Below are positions 54,563 through 63,900 of a DNA stretch of 64,000 nt, piece after piece (position 1 is the first letter of the stretch; each line of letters starts with the position of its first letter). The DNA lies in the NCBI GenBank assembly GCA_046297495.1, contig JBKBIP010000006.1, forward strand, positions 124,001 to 188,000, in the 5' to 3' direction. The notes under the pieces are model-generated. The model saw only the letters and a program-made list of their open reading frames with translations, made no database searches and was not told the origin of the DNA. This DNA comes from JBKBIP01 sp046297495. Lineage in GTDB: Bacteria; Planctomycetota; Planctomycetia; Gemmatales; Gemmataceae. The translations under genes and the position numbers were made by a program.

Positions 54563-55135
54563 GTTGTCCTTCCTTTCAAGCGGCCCACTACCTGGAACAG
54601 CACCATGCCCACGATTTGACCGATTACCTTTGACGCTGGGCGTCGGGGGAAAACAGCTGTATTCCCCCGGCTGAGACAAGATAGGATTTGACAGTTTTCT
54701 ACCGTGCTTCTGGGGAGGATTCAAGCGTCCGACAAAGAAAAATTTTCGCGGCAGGCTTCCCCTCTGGTAAATTAAGCGGATTATCGATGGCCGCCTGCCG
54801 CCTCTCATGCTCCACGCCGCCGCTCCGTCACGCCCCGCGGATCAACTCCGGTCATGCCGCGCGGGCCGATCTTGACAATGAGAAAAATGAAAAAGGACTG
54901 GCGCCGTGGATAAATTCGATTTGCTTTCTTTCCTCTCCTACTTTACCATAATTGCTTAGTTCGGAACTTTTCTCTACATTACGGAAGTAATTGCCGCAGG
55001 CGAGCGGATCAAGAGTCTTTCCCTCATCATTTGCACCTTTGAGCGAAAACGCTTGCTCGCACGCCCGATCCAGGATTGTCGGTGGTCGCCAAGTCCGACC
55101 CCCTCCGTTTCCTCCCTTGAACGAAGGAAGCCACC
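54563..55135. other. 573-base spacer between divergent small gene and FG-GAP gene
   Basis: No coding frame is convincing. A hairpin CGGGGGAA/TTCCCCCG with an inner CAGCTG lies near 54648-54673. AT-rich blocks occur at 54745-54790 and 54880-54980, the latter with the promoter candidate listed. TTGACA at 54871-54876 has no partner -10. Confidence 0.45.
54952..54980 (+). promoter_or_regulatory. Candidate promoter of the FG-GAP protein gene
   Basis: TTGCTT (54952-54957, 3 of 6) and TACATT (54975-54980, 4 of 6) are 17 bases apart inside an AT-rich block. The leader would be about 150 bases. Weak support. Confidence 0.3.
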
Positions 55136-56989
55136 ATGATCTGGAAGTTGTTGCCTCGCCGCAGCCGGTCCACCATTTCGACAAAACGAGTATATGGACC
55201 TGAACTGGAACAGCTGGAAAGCCGAGATGTCCCAGCGCCGCTTATTAATTTACTTGGATATACTCCCTCCACCATGCCCGCTGGCGGTGCTGGCACAACG
55301 CTCGTGACTCCCGCGGGACGATCCGATGATGGTTCCTCTCCTGCCGTGGCACTCGGCTTCAACATCGATTTTTATGGCATCCAAACGAACACGGTGTTCG
55401 TCAACACGAACGGCAACATCTCGTTCAATCAGGCGTTGTCCACGTTCACTCCATTTTCCAATCTGACAGGAGAACGCATCATCGCCCCCTTCATGGCGGA
55501 TGTGGATACGCGCAATCCGCAAAGCGGCATTGTCAACTATGGGCCAGGGTTTTGGTTCGATTGCAACCGAGCCTTCATGGTCAATTACGTCAATGTCGGA
55601 TACTTTGGTAGCAATGCGGACAAGCTGAACTCGTTCCAGCTGATCTTAATTGACCGCAATGACACCGGGGCAGGTAATTTTGATTTCATCTTCAACTACA
55701 ACACCATCCAATGGGAAACAGGTGATGCCAGTGGTGGGACCAACGGTTTCGGTGGTGTGTCCGCGTTGGTGGGCTATTCCAACGGCGTCGCGCCTCCCAG
55801 TCCGATTCCCGGTTCGCCTACTTTTGAGATGCCCGGTTCGCGCGTCCCCGGCTCTTTTCTCGACACGAATCCCGTGAGCGGACTAATTTATACCAGCAAC
55901 GTTGGCATCCCCGGCCGTTGGGTGTTTAGCGTGCGCGGTGGCCAAGTGGGTGGTGTTGGCACGACGGCTGCATCGTTGTTCGCCACTGCAGCGGATGCGG
56001 GGGGCGCTCCCCATGTGCGGGTTTTCAATAGCGCCGGCTTCGTTCAAGGTTCATTCTTCGCCTATGATCCTTCATTCCGTGGAGGCGTGCGCATCGCCAT
56101 TGCCGACGTCAACGGTGATGGCGTCAACGACATCATTACGGCACCCGGGCCAGGCGGTGGACCTCATATCAAAGTCATTAACGGAGCACTCTTGCACTTA
56201 GTACAGCCGAATGGCGTAATCTCTCCCGCAGCAGTCATCAGCAGTTTCATGGCCTACTCTCCCAATTTCACCGGCGGCGTATTTGTGGCGGCCGGCGATC
56301 TGAACCGCGACCGCACGATGAACATCGTGACTGGCGCTGATGCCGGCGGCGGACCTCACGTGAAAGCTTTCGTGGGGCAAACTGGACAGCCGTTCTTGAG
56401 CTTCTTCGCCTACAATCCCCTCTTCCGGGGTGGCGTGCGCGTGGCCGTGGGAGATGTCACCGCTAACTGTTTACCCGACATCATCACCGCCGCTGGCCCT
56501 GGCGGCGGGCCGCATGTCCGGGTATTTAATAGCTTCGGCGTCCAAGTTCCTGGTCCCATCGGCAGCTTTTTCGCGTATCATCCCAGCTTCACGGGAGGCG
56601 TCTATGTCGCCGTGGCGGATGTCGATGGTGGAACCAGCGGCATGTTTGGACAGGCGAACACCGGCTTGGACATCATCGTGGGCGCGGGGGCCGGCGGCGG
56701 GCCGCATGTGCGCGTCATCGATGGCGCTTCCGCGCGGGTGATCCGAGACTTCATGGCCAGCCCCGCCGGAGCGATCTTTCACGACGATGGCGCGCCGTTC
56801 CGCTCCGGTGTGCGCGTGGCGGGCCTGGATCGAAACAATGATTTCATGGCGGATATCCTGGTCAGTTTTGGACCGGCCCATGATCCCAATGTGTTGACTT
56901 TCGATAGCCGCACGCTTCGCCAAATCGATAATTTCTTCGCGTATCATCCGACTTTCCGCGGCGGCGTGTTCGTGGCGGCGTCGCGCTAG
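55136..56989 (+). CDS. Exported NIDO / FG-GAP repeat surface protein
   Basis: 617 residues. The N-terminus has a basic lead and ELEQLESRDVPAP (~23-35), the planctomycete export or sorting motif. Residues ~70-260 show a nidogen-like (NIDO) domain: FVNTNGNISFNQALSTFTPF, RIIAPFMADVDTRN, FQLILIDRNDTGAGNFDFIF, ALVGYSNG. Residues ~275-617 are five or six FG-GAP/VCBS-like repeats of ~60 residues, each with GGGPHV(R/K)V, then FFAY(D/N/H)P.F.GGV and DVNGDG.NDI. These repeats are typical of integrin-like beta propellers. The protein is probably a secreted or surface adhesin-like factor. The start is at the first ATG after a purine-rich stretch GAAGGAAGCCACC. Confidence 0.9.
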   Translation: MIWKLLPRRSRSTISTKRVYGPELEQLESRDVPAPLINLLGYTPSTMPAGGAGTTLVTPAGRSDDGSSPAVALGFNIDFYGIQTNTVFVNTNGNISFNQALSTFTPFSNLTGERIIAPFMADVDTRNPQSGIVNYGPGFWFDCNRAFMVNYVNVGYFGSNADKLNSFQLILIDRNDTGAGNFDFIFNYNTIQWETGDASGGTNGFGGVSALVGYSNGVAPPSPIPGSPTFEMPGSRVPGSFLDTNPVSGLIYTSNVGIPGRWVFSVRGGQVGGVGTTAASLFATAADAGGAPHVRVFNSAGFVQGSFFAYDPSFRGGVRIAIADVNGDGVNDIITAPGPGGGPHIKVINGALLHLVQPNGVISPAAVISSFMAYSPNFTGGVFVAAGDLNRDRTMNIVTGADAGGGPHVKAFVGQTGQPFLSFFAYNPLFRGGVRVAVGDVTANCLPDIITAAGPGGGPHVRVFNSFGVQVPGPIGSFFAYHPSFTGGVYVAVADVDGGTSGMFGQANTGLDIIVGAGAGGGPHVRVIDGASARVIRDFMASPAGAIFHDDGAPFRSGVRVAGLDRNNDFMADILVSFGPAHDPNVLTFDSRTLRQIDNFFAYHPTFRGGVFVAASR

Positions 56990-57043
56990 GCGTTCCTGCA
57001 ATCGCGTGCACCAGCAGTATACCCATTTCCGATCGACGAGCGG

Positions 57044-57085
57044 CTGGCTCGATTCGTGTTCGGCAGGCCACGCGAATCGAGCCAG
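57044..57085. repeat. Perfect 13-bp inverted repeat
   Basis: CTGGCTCGATTCG (57044-57056) and CGAATCGAGCCAG (57073-57085); inside, TG...CA gives possible extension. It lies 54 bases after the FG-GAP stop. With no T-run it is a stabiliser or REP-like element; sequence CGATTCG resembles family B centres. Confidence 0.75.
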
Positions 57086-57125
57086 TTCCCGCTTTGGGGA
57101 GCGTGACTTTTTCCAACCGTTTACT

Positions 57126-57155
57126 TGACCCGCCGAGCGCTGTTCGACTATTTTA
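57126..57155 (+). promoter_or_regulatory. Candidate promoter of the HEAT-repeat gene
   Basis: TTGACC (57126-57131, 5 of 6) and TATTTT (57150-57155, 4 of 6) are 18 bases apart. The leader would be about 160 bases. Confidence 0.4.
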
Positions 57156-57322
57156 ACAGAGAGATTATTCGAGCCAGTGTGAAGAGGTCGTAATGTCCCA
57201 ATCGTAACGGAAATGGGGCCTCACGATTCTCCCTTTCTCGGGTAGTCTCGAATCGGCAATCCCGTCGATCCTTCCCGTTGTCCCTCTCTCCCGATGCGTC
57301 CAGGTGGAATCGAGGCGAAGTG

Positions 57323-58735
57323 ATGAGCGTGGTCCGATCTTCTCAATCAGGGAAAAGCGCGCCCGGCCTGGGAACGCGGCTGTTGCGTCTCAGCATCGCC
57401 TTGTTGCCGCTGGGAATCATGATCGCGGGCTTTACGTACCAGATAGGTCCCGTTCCCCTGCCGGTCTGGGCGGGGGTGGGCGCCCAGCTCATGCTTACCC
57501 TCATCTTTTGGACGAATCTTCGTCTATGGCAACGGCCAGTCGGTAGTCCGCTGATCATCCTCTACTTAGTCGCCCTGGGTTGGGTTTGGTTGGTAGGGCA
57601 TTACTTCGAGACTTGGTACACGCACTTTAGCCAATCGCTGCTGCTGGTCATCTTGCTCATCGTGTTCGCTCTCAAGTTTCTGCGTGATTCCGGCGCCTGG
57701 TCCTGCCGGCGCGTGCGCCAGTTGACGGACCAGCTGACCCGGCGCCGGGATTGGCCCTCGGATTGGTTGGCGTACCGTTCTTTGCCGGAGGTGCGCGAGC
57801 TGCGCGAGCTGTTGCTGTTCGATCCGACGCCCGCCTTGGCCCTGTTGACTCAGCCCCGAACCGAGGTCCGCGTGGCGGCGTTGCTGGCTCTGGAAGGGCA
57901 CAAAGACTGGCGGGGCGGGCAAGCCGAGGCGCTGTTGCGCCTGGCCCAAGAAGCCCGCGAGCCGACCGTGCGCGGCGCGGTCGTGCTGGCCTTGGGAAGT
58001 CTGGAAGAACGCGCGCTCATTGAGGCCGTGGCCGAATATCTCTTCGATCCCGCGCCGCTGGTGCGCCGTGCGACGGCGGAGGCCCTGCTGCGCGACACGG
58101 AGAAACGCTGGACGTGGTTCCGCTCCCCGGTGCGGCAATATCTGGGAGACCCCGCGTATCAAGAAGATGGCGCTTTATGTCCGGCCGGCACGTTGTTGTC
58201 CACGGAGGCGGTGAACGATTTGCTGGCTTGGTCCAGCGAGAAAGGCCCCTTGGGGGTGCGCTCGGCGCTAACCCTGGGAGCACATTATCAAAGTGTCTTG
58301 AGTTCGCGCCCGGACCCGCGGTTCATCGACGAGCTGAAACGCCAAGTCGCCGACCCGCAGCTGGCCCCCGCTCTGCGCTTGGAGCTGGCCCGCCTACTCG
58401 ATCAAACGAGCGAGTTGGATGCGGACTTGCTGGAGAAATTGCTCGACGCCGCCAATGCCGCCCCCTTGCGTTTGCTGGCCGCTGAGCGCCTGCTGGCTGA
58501 TCCGAACCACGCGGCCGCCATCGCGGCGCTCAAGGAACTGGCACGCTTGCCCAACCGTGAAATGGCCCTGAGCACGGCCGAAGTGGTGCAGCGCCGCCTG
58601 GGGATTGACTTGGGCTTGGCGCTGGGTCAACCCCTTCCCGCTGCGCACAGCCGTCAAGCCGCCGAAGTCACCCGCCGCGTCATGCACTGGGCGGCGCAAG
58701 GGGAGAAGGTGTCGTTCTCGCATTTCTCGTTGTAA
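57323..58735 (+). CDS. HEAT-repeat membrane protein
   Basis: 470 residues from ATG 57323 (in-frame GTG/ATG further up is not supported by a ribosome site). Four hydrophobic segments fill residues ~20-130 (LLRLSIALLPLGIMIAGFTY, WAGVGAQLMLTLIFW, PLIILYLVALGWVWLVG, SLLLVILLIVFALKFLR). The rest is a helical solenoid of HEAT-like units: PRTEVRVAALLALEGHKDW, EPTVRGAVVLALGSLEERAL, DPAPLVRRATAEALLRDT, APALRLELARLLDQTSE. Such units usually mediate protein contacts. It is possibly a scaffold at the membrane; the partner is unknown. Confidence 0.8.
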   Translation: MSVVRSSQSGKSAPGLGTRLLRLSIALLPLGIMIAGFTYQIGPVPLPVWAGVGAQLMLTLIFWTNLRLWQRPVGSPLIILYLVALGWVWLVGHYFETWYTHFSQSLLLVILLIVFALKFLRDSGAWSCRRVRQLTDQLTRRRDWPSDWLAYRSLPEVRELRELLLFDPTPALALLTQPRTEVRVAALLALEGHKDWRGGQAEALLRLAQEAREPTVRGAVVLALGSLEERALIEAVAEYLFDPAPLVRRATAEALLRDTEKRWTWFRSPVRQYLGDPAYQEDGALCPAGTLLSTEAVNDLLAWSSEKGPLGVRSALTLGAHYQSVLSSRPDPRFIDELKRQVADPQLAPALRLELARLLDQTSELDADLLEKLLDAANAAPLRLLAAERLLADPNHAAAIAALKELARLPNREMALSTAEVVQRRLGIDLGLALGQPLPAAHSRQAAEVTRRVMHWAAQGEKVSFSHFSL

Positions 58736-58752
58736 GCGACGGTCTGCCAATG

Positions 58753-58788
58753 AAAAAGGGCAACCCTCTGGGGGGAAGAGGGTTGCCC
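58753..58788 (-). terminator. Intrinsic terminator reading on the minus strand
   Basis: GGGCAACCCTC (58758-58768) and GAGGGTTGCCC (58778-58788) form an 11-bp perfect stem. On the minus strand it is followed by TTTTTC. It could also work poorly for the converging HEAT-repeat gene (plus strand lacks a T-run). No minus-strand gene upstream is known. Confidence 0.75.
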
Positions 58789-59312
58789 ACGACGGGGTTC
58801 GGCAGGTCATTGTTGATCGGGGGATAAGGGCGGGAGATTTCGGAAGGGAGCGAGCAGCCACGATCAACCAGCGGCGAACGGGGGAATGCCGCCAGCGCGG
58901 GAACTCGCTAAGGTCGTTTCCAAGCCGGTGGCATCGGGGGGAGATCGACCGCCACCGGCTGGTTTACATCGCGCCGAGCAGGATACCTCCCCGGCACGCC
59001 ACCTGTTCTTCTGACAGGAGCCGGCGTCATCGGTATGATGCGCCAGCGGTGAATTAGGGTTGCAACCTGCGTGCCAATTCACGACCGGAAACACCATCAT
59101 CGGACGACACTTTTCGCAACTGCCAATACAACAAAGAGTTAATTTATTGACGCTTCTTCCACGCCCGGAATCATTCGCTGCCCCCGGCTCGTCGCAACGA
59201 TTTTCATTTGTAAAATGCTCCATGACTTTGTAAGACATGCCGAAATCGGGCCGTGCGTGGGGGGCCGGCGGCGGCCTCGACCGGCCGGCCGTTCTCCCAT
59301 GAGCCGACACCT
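58789..59312. other. 524-base stretch without a recognised gene
   Basis: A minus-strand open frame (58864-59310, ~149 codons) contains many Cys and Arg but no recognisable domain, and its composition looks like chance. The minus-strand terminator at 58753 suggests that some transcript on that strand may end there, for example a small RNA. TTGACG at 59147 with AATCAT 16 bases later could be the promoter of the uronate isomerase-like gene. Confidence 0.4.
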
Positions 59313-60605
59313 ATGCTTGCCGACACCTTGGCCAACGACATCTATCACGAAATTTGCCGGATTCCGCTCATCGACCCGCATTCGCACATCAACCCGCACC
59401 AGCCCACGGCCCGCGGCCTCGATGACATTCTCGGCTACCACTACTACACCGAATTGGCCCACTCCGCCGGCATGGACAAGTCACCACTGGCCGCCGACGT
59501 CGAGCCGCGCGAGCGCGTCCGGGCTATCTTGACCCATCTCGACCGGATCGACAACACCGTGCAGTATTCCTGGTTCCTGGAGATCGCCCACGTCTTCTTG
59601 GACTTCGAGGGGGAACGGCTGGGGCCGAGTGATTGCGATTGGCTGTGCGCCCAGGCCGACAAGCTCATGGCACAGCCTGACTGGGAAACGCAAGTGCTGT
59701 GCAAGTCGAACATCGAGAAAGTCTTCTTGACCAACGATTTCGATGATCCGCTCGAAGGTTTCGACACCGACCGCTACCTTCCCTGTCTGCGCACCGACGA
59801 TTTGGTCTTTCACCTGGATAAGGCCGCGGTGCGCCAGCGGTTAGCGCGGGCGACGAACGTGGAGGTTGGGGATGTGAAATCGCTCCGCCAGGCCGTCGGC
59901 AAGCTGTTTGAGCATTTCACGCGCAAGGGGGCACGGGCCTGTGCCATCTCCTTGCCGCCAGACTTCGCCCCCAGCGCTGTTCCCGACTGGCAGGCCGAGG
60001 AAGCGCTGCAGGCCCTGATCCAAAGCAGCGCGCAAGGAGCGGCGGAGGATGTTCATTCCCATGCGATTGGCGCCCGCTACATCTTCTGGACGCTGGCCGA
60101 GCATTGTCGGGACTTCAAATTGCCATTCGATTTGATGATCGGTGTTAATCGCAAAGTGTATGTGGATGGGGTTTTTCAGGGGCAAGATTTGTTCGACCAG
60201 CGCACTTCATTGATTCAATACGCCCCGCTGTTCAACGCCTTTCCCGAAGTGATGTTTCCCATCTCCGTGCTCTCGAGTGGCCAGAATCAAGAGTTGGCCA
60301 GTTACAGTTGGATCTTTCCTAATGTGCTAACCAATGGTCACTGGTGGTACTCCAACGTGCCGGTGTACATCGAGCGCGACACCCGCGCCCGCTTGCAGGC
60401 CGTCCCCAAGACGAAACAGATCGGTTACTACAGCGACATGTACAAGCTGGAATTCGGCTTGCCCAAGTTCAACATGTATCGCCGCGTGCTGGCCAAGGTG
60501 TTGGCCGATGACTTCGTCCGCCCCCGTATGTCCAGCGAAACGCAAGCGGTGCAACTGGCCCAGCTGATATTGCGGGAGAACGTGCGCGCGATCTTTAATG
60601 TGTGA
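59313..60605 (+). CDS. Uronate isomerase-like amidohydrolase family protein
   Basis: 430 residues. It begins MLADTLANDIYHEICRIPLI and then DPHSHINPHQPTARGLDDIL, whose HxH is the metal site of the amidohydrolase fold, with the glucuronate isomerase (UxaC) style. Later TNDFDDPLEGFDTDRYLPCL (UxaC has ..TTDDP...), IPFDLMIGVNRKVYVDGV-like, and SYSWIFPNVLTNGHWWYSN follow the UxaC layout, where Trp/Asp residues bind sugar. UxaC is usually ~465-470 residues, so this member is a little short and may act on another uronate or polyol. ATG 59313 fits the family start. Confidence 0.8.
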   Translation: MLADTLANDIYHEICRIPLIDPHSHINPHQPTARGLDDILGYHYYTELAHSAGMDKSPLAADVEPRERVRAILTHLDRIDNTVQYSWFLEIAHVFLDFEGERLGPSDCDWLCAQADKLMAQPDWETQVLCKSNIEKVFLTNDFDDPLEGFDTDRYLPCLRTDDLVFHLDKAAVRQRLARATNVEVGDVKSLRQAVGKLFEHFTRKGARACAISLPPDFAPSAVPDWQAEEALQALIQSSAQGAAEDVHSHAIGARYIFWTLAEHCRDFKLPFDLMIGVNRKVYVDGVFQGQDLFDQRTSLIQYAPLFNAFPEVMFPISVLSSGQNQELASYSWIFPNVLTNGHWWYSNVPVYIERDTRARLQAVPKTKQIGYYSDMYKLEFGLPKFNMYRRVLAKVLADDFVRPRMSSETQAVQLAQLILRENVRAIFNV

Positions 60606-60636
60606 CAATCGTTGTCCGTTTTCTGACGTTGAAGAT

Positions 60637-60684
60637 GGCTCGGTTCGCGCCAAGAAAAAGCGGCGGGCACGAACCGCTGAATTC
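60637..60684. repeat. Family B palindromic repeat, variant
   Basis: GGCTCGGTTCGCGCC on the left and GGGCACGAACCGCTGAATTCC on the right flank a purine-rich loop. It lies between the converging uronate isomerase-like and TPR genes. Confidence 0.5.
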
Positions 60685-60703
60685 CTGGCCCGAGCTTGGC
60701 CTA

Positions 60704-63088
60704 TCACTGTCCAGCGGCGTGCTTCGTGACCCAATCCGACCAGTATTGCCGGGTGCGCGAAGGGGTTTTTCCGTCAAAGGCTGGCTCATCCATGTCTTTC
60801 ATCATGTCACGGACACGAGCCACGGTCTTGCGCGCGGCGGCGCTATCACCGAGGAGATTAGAACAGTTCCAGATGTGCCATAAGGCAATCAGACCATCGA
60901 CTTGATGATGATAGCGGTTGGCCAAAATTTCATACAGCCGCAGGGCTTCGGGGATGTCGCGTTGGAAACGGCATTCGGCGACGGCGAAAGAGGCTTGACG
61001 CAAGAGGGCATCCTCAGCGCCAGTCAATGGCGCGCGTTGTTGCCGGGCCAACAGCGTATCGGCAAGCTGTTGATAGTGCCCGGCCGCCTTGTCGAGCCAT
61101 TGTTGGCGCAAGGCGCGGTAACGAGCCTGGGCGTCTCGGATTCCCGTTTCGTGCAGACTGAGCTGCTTGCTTTCCAGGTCAGCCAGGAGGCGGCAACAAC
61201 TACCGAGCTGAAAGCGGGCTTGCAAGGCCTGGGGATGGTTGGGATAGCGATCCAGGGCTTGTTGCAAGCGCAGCTCGGCCATCCGATAGTTCCGGCCACG
61301 TTCATACAGCAAGTTCGCCAGCGCGTAGAGAGTTTGTTCCTCCGCCTCGCGGTTCGGCTCGGTCTGCATCAGCTTCAAATTCTGTTCCAGAAATTCCTCG
61401 GCCTCATCGAGTTCTCGAGCACGAATCTTGGCCAAGGCCAATTGGTAGCGGGCATGAAAGGCAAAGGGGCTGTCATGCTGAAGGCAGCGCAGGTAGGCGG
61501 TTTGCGCGGCCTTGTCTTGTTCCAGGGCGCGGTAGGCTTCCGCCAAGGCGTACCAAGCTTCCCCCAGGCGACCGGCTGGCGCTTGCGGCAGATTCACGAA
61601 TTGTCCCAAGGCAGCGATCACGCGGGCAGGTTGCTGACTTTGGCGATAGCGGTCGCCGGCCAGCCACAACCATTCCCCGCGTTCCTGACTATTATCCACG
61701 AAGCTGGCGGCGGCTTCGTAAGCGGCCCCCGCTTGGCGGTATTGCTCACGAGCATCGGCCTCCAGATTCGCGTTCCCCGTTCGCCGCGCTTCGGCGCGCA
61801 ACGCCGCCGCCCAAGCATCGGCATTCTCTGCGTAGAGATGTTGGCTCTTGCCGGGCAGGGTTAGCAAACCGTACAATCGGGCCACTTGTTGGGCCTGGGC
61901 ATAGTGTCCCAGCTCGCGATAATGTAAGCTCGCTGTCTCCAACAATGTCCGCGCCGCCGCCAATGCGATGAAATTGTTTCGATAATCAGTGGGACCAGCG
62001 ATGCCGTTCAAGGCATCTTCCAGCACGTCCACGGCCTTATCGGGATCGTCGCCGTACAAGTACAATTCGGCCAACTGCAAGGCAGCAGCCTGACCGGCCA
62101 TGCCCTGGTTATAGCGGCGTGTCTGTTCCCACACCTGCGCTGCTTCGCGATGACGACCACTGCGGTGATAACAGGTGCCGAGATTGTACATCACCCGCGC
62201 TAGTTGATTGGGGCCAGCCCGCGGGTCCTCGCGGATTTGCTCCCAGAGGGGTATCGCTTCCTTCCAGGCCTCCTGATCTTGATACAGGCGGGCCAGCAGG
62301 AACCGCAAGCGAAAGAGAACGTCGCCGGGAATCTCCTCGCCGCCGCGGCGCAAGGCATGTTCGAGCACTTGCTGGGCTTCCCCCTTTTGATTTAGGCGAC
62401 ACAACAGCTCAGCCCGCAACAATCGTGGCCGGGACAAGGCCACGTCATCCGCCAAAGGGGTGGCCAGCTGCTGTTGATTGGCGGTCAAGGCGGCGGTCAA
62501 GTCGGGATGGGGCATGCGCAGATGCGCCTCAGCCAATAAGCCATAAGCCTCGAAGCGATTTTCCTGTTGCTCCACCGTGCGTTGCAGATAGGTAAGCGTC
62601 CGCTGCGGTTCGACGTTCAGCTGATGCCATGTCTTGGCCAATTGATAGGCCAGACGCACTTGATCCGGCGGCGGCACACCCAGGGCGTCGGCTTGTTCGA
62701 GGTGGTGGCGCGCCAGCTGCCAGGCTGCGTTGGTTGCCGCGTTGGCGGCGGCCTCGGCCTGGCGCACGTGCCAACAGCCAAGCAAGAAATGCGCTTCCCC
62801 CCGGCGTTCGGGATACGCGTTCATCAGCCGCACCACGTCCTCGGCCTGAACCAACCACAGGGCCGCCTCGCTGTTGGCATCCGCCAGCGCGTGCCGAATG
62901 GCGGCCAGTTGGCGTTCCGCTTGGCGCAAGGCGACATCGCCACTCAGCAGCGGCCGCGCCAGCCAGACAGCAAGCATGGCCAGGACGCCAGCCAGAAAAG
63001 TTGGCGCTTGCCATAAGCGGCGAGGGGTCCAGCGTGACGTCTTGCCCGCAATGATGTCCGCGACGCTGGCAGCGCTATCCTTGGCCAT
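60704..63088 (-). CDS. Large TPR-repeat membrane-anchored protein
   Basis: 794 residues. A short cytoplasmic N-terminus (MAKDSAASVADIIAGKTSRW) is followed by one membrane helix at ~30-48 (TFLAGVLAMLAVWLARPLLS). The remaining ~740 residues, presumably exported, are helical TPR-like repeats: GEAHFLLGCWHVRQAEAAAN, RFEAYGLLAEAHLRMPHPD, ARVMYNLGTCYHRSGRHREA, GEWLWLAGDRYRQSQQPARV, GEAWYALAEAYRALEQDKAA, HPQALQARFQLGSCCRLLAD. Such proteins act as assembly or interaction platforms. No enzymatic domain is visible. The family B repeat lies right after its stop codon. Confidence 0.88.
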   Translation of the reverse strand: MAKDSAASVADIIAGKTSRWTPRRLWQAPTFLAGVLAMLAVWLARPLLSGDVALRQAERQLAAIRHALADANSEAALWLVQAEDVVRLMNAYPERRGEAHFLLGCWHVRQAEAAANAATNAAWQLARHHLEQADALGVPPPDQVRLAYQLAKTWHQLNVEPQRTLTYLQRTVEQQENRFEAYGLLAEAHLRMPHPDLTAALTANQQQLATPLADDVALSRPRLLRAELLCRLNQKGEAQQVLEHALRRGGEEIPGDVLFRLRFLLARLYQDQEAWKEAIPLWEQIREDPRAGPNQLARVMYNLGTCYHRSGRHREAAQVWEQTRRYNQGMAGQAAALQLAELYLYGDDPDKAVDVLEDALNGIAGPTDYRNNFIALAAARTLLETASLHYRELGHYAQAQQVARLYGLLTLPGKSQHLYAENADAWAAALRAEARRTGNANLEADAREQYRQAGAAYEAAASFVDNSQERGEWLWLAGDRYRQSQQPARVIAALGQFVNLPQAPAGRLGEAWYALAEAYRALEQDKAAQTAYLRCLQHDSPFAFHARYQLALAKIRARELDEAEEFLEQNLKLMQTEPNREAEEQTLYALANLLYERGRNYRMAELRLQQALDRYPNHPQALQARFQLGSCCRLLADLESKQLSLHETGIRDAQARYRALRQQWLDKAAGHYQQLADTLLARQQRAPLTGAEDALLRQASFAVAECRFQRDIPEALRLYEILANRYHHQVDGLIALWHIWNCSNLLGDSAAARKTVARVRDMMKDMDEPAFDGKTPSRTRQYWSDWVTKHAAGQ

Positions 63089-63436
63089 CGGCTGGCTCCA
63101 TCCTCAAGGCAACCCCGCGCGCCGGCACCTCGGGCGCGCTACTATAGTCCAGGTGACGGCGGCTTCATGGCATATTTCGCCCTCGCGGTCAAGAGCAAGT
63201 CGAACACGGGAAATTCCCTTCAACTCGAACTACCCGCTTGCCGAGCGTCCCGTGTTGTGGTTAAGCTGGGACAAATGGTTGTGTTGGAGACAGAACGGAG
63301 TGAGATAAATGGTATCTGATGGTTCATGTAAAGTACCGACTCCCAAATTCAACGAGTCGATATTCAAGGCATCCTGCACCGTTTGCAACTCCGTTGAGCA
63401 AACAACGAGCATTTGGACTCCGGGGAGGGCAATCCC
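63089..63436. other. 348-base spacer without a recognised gene
   Basis: A few short open frames exist on both strands but none has a domain or ribosome site. TATAGT on the minus strand (63141-63146) could be the -10 of the TPR gene, with no good -35. The right half contains no repeat of families A-D. Confidence 0.4.
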
Positions 63437-63898
63437 TCACTCCAGTATCTCGACATCATATTTCTTACACAAGGCCCGGACGGCTTCCTTGTCGTTGTCG
63501 TCAAGGGCATCGACTTCCTTGAAGTAGTTGCTGAAATGGCCGGGGATGACGGTGAGCAGCAGCTTGCCGGCGCTGCTGCCGACGTTGCGGAAGGTGTGCG
63601 GGATGTCGCGTGGGCAGGCGGCGCAGGCGCCGGCGGGGGCGGCGATGGTCTGGCCACCAACGCGGATTTCAAATTGTCCTTCGAGAATGTAGAAAATCTC
63701 GGTTTCGTGACGATGAACGTGCAGCGGGGGGCCGCCGCCAGGAGGAATCGTTTGCTCCAAGACGGCGTAGGCGCCGTTGGTCTGCTCGCTTTCGACTTTG
63801 AAGACGCTTTGGGAATGTAGCACGCCGACCTTCTTCCCCTCACCCGGCCCGGTGATGATGGGGCTGGTCATTTCGCTGGGCAGATCATGCCAATTCAT
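63437..63898 (-). CDS. Cupin domain protein
   Basis: 153 residues. The two cupin motifs are GGPPLHVHRHETEIFYILEG (~53-72) and CPRDIPHTFRNVGSSAGKLL (~94-113), with metal-binding His57, His59, Glu/His and His100 as usual. It is a small single-domain cupin, of the type often acting as a sensor or dioxygenase-like enzyme of unknown substrate. It starts three bases after the sucD stop on the same strand, so the two probably share a transcript. The C-terminal ~30 residues are acidic. Confidence 0.9.
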   Translation of the reverse strand: MNWHDLPSEMTSPIITGPGEGKKVGVLHSQSVFKVESEQTNGAYAVLEQTIPPGGGPPLHVHRHETEIFYILEGQFEIRVGGQTIAAPAGACAACPRDIPHTFRNVGSSAGKLLLTVIPGHFSNYFKEVDALDDNDKEAVRALCKKYDVEILE

Positions 63899-63900
63899 CG

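Larger units (their letters stand above)
56990..57322. other. Spacer with hairpin and promoter candidate
   Basis: No gene is seen in these 333 bases. A perfect 13-bp palindrome (57044-57085) and a promoter candidate (57126-57155) are listed separately. Confidence 0.5.

Noticed and set aside
58864..59310. Minus-strand frame rich in Cys and Arg as a gene
   Set aside because: No domain, ribosome site or codon preference; kept only as a note beside the orphan terminator.
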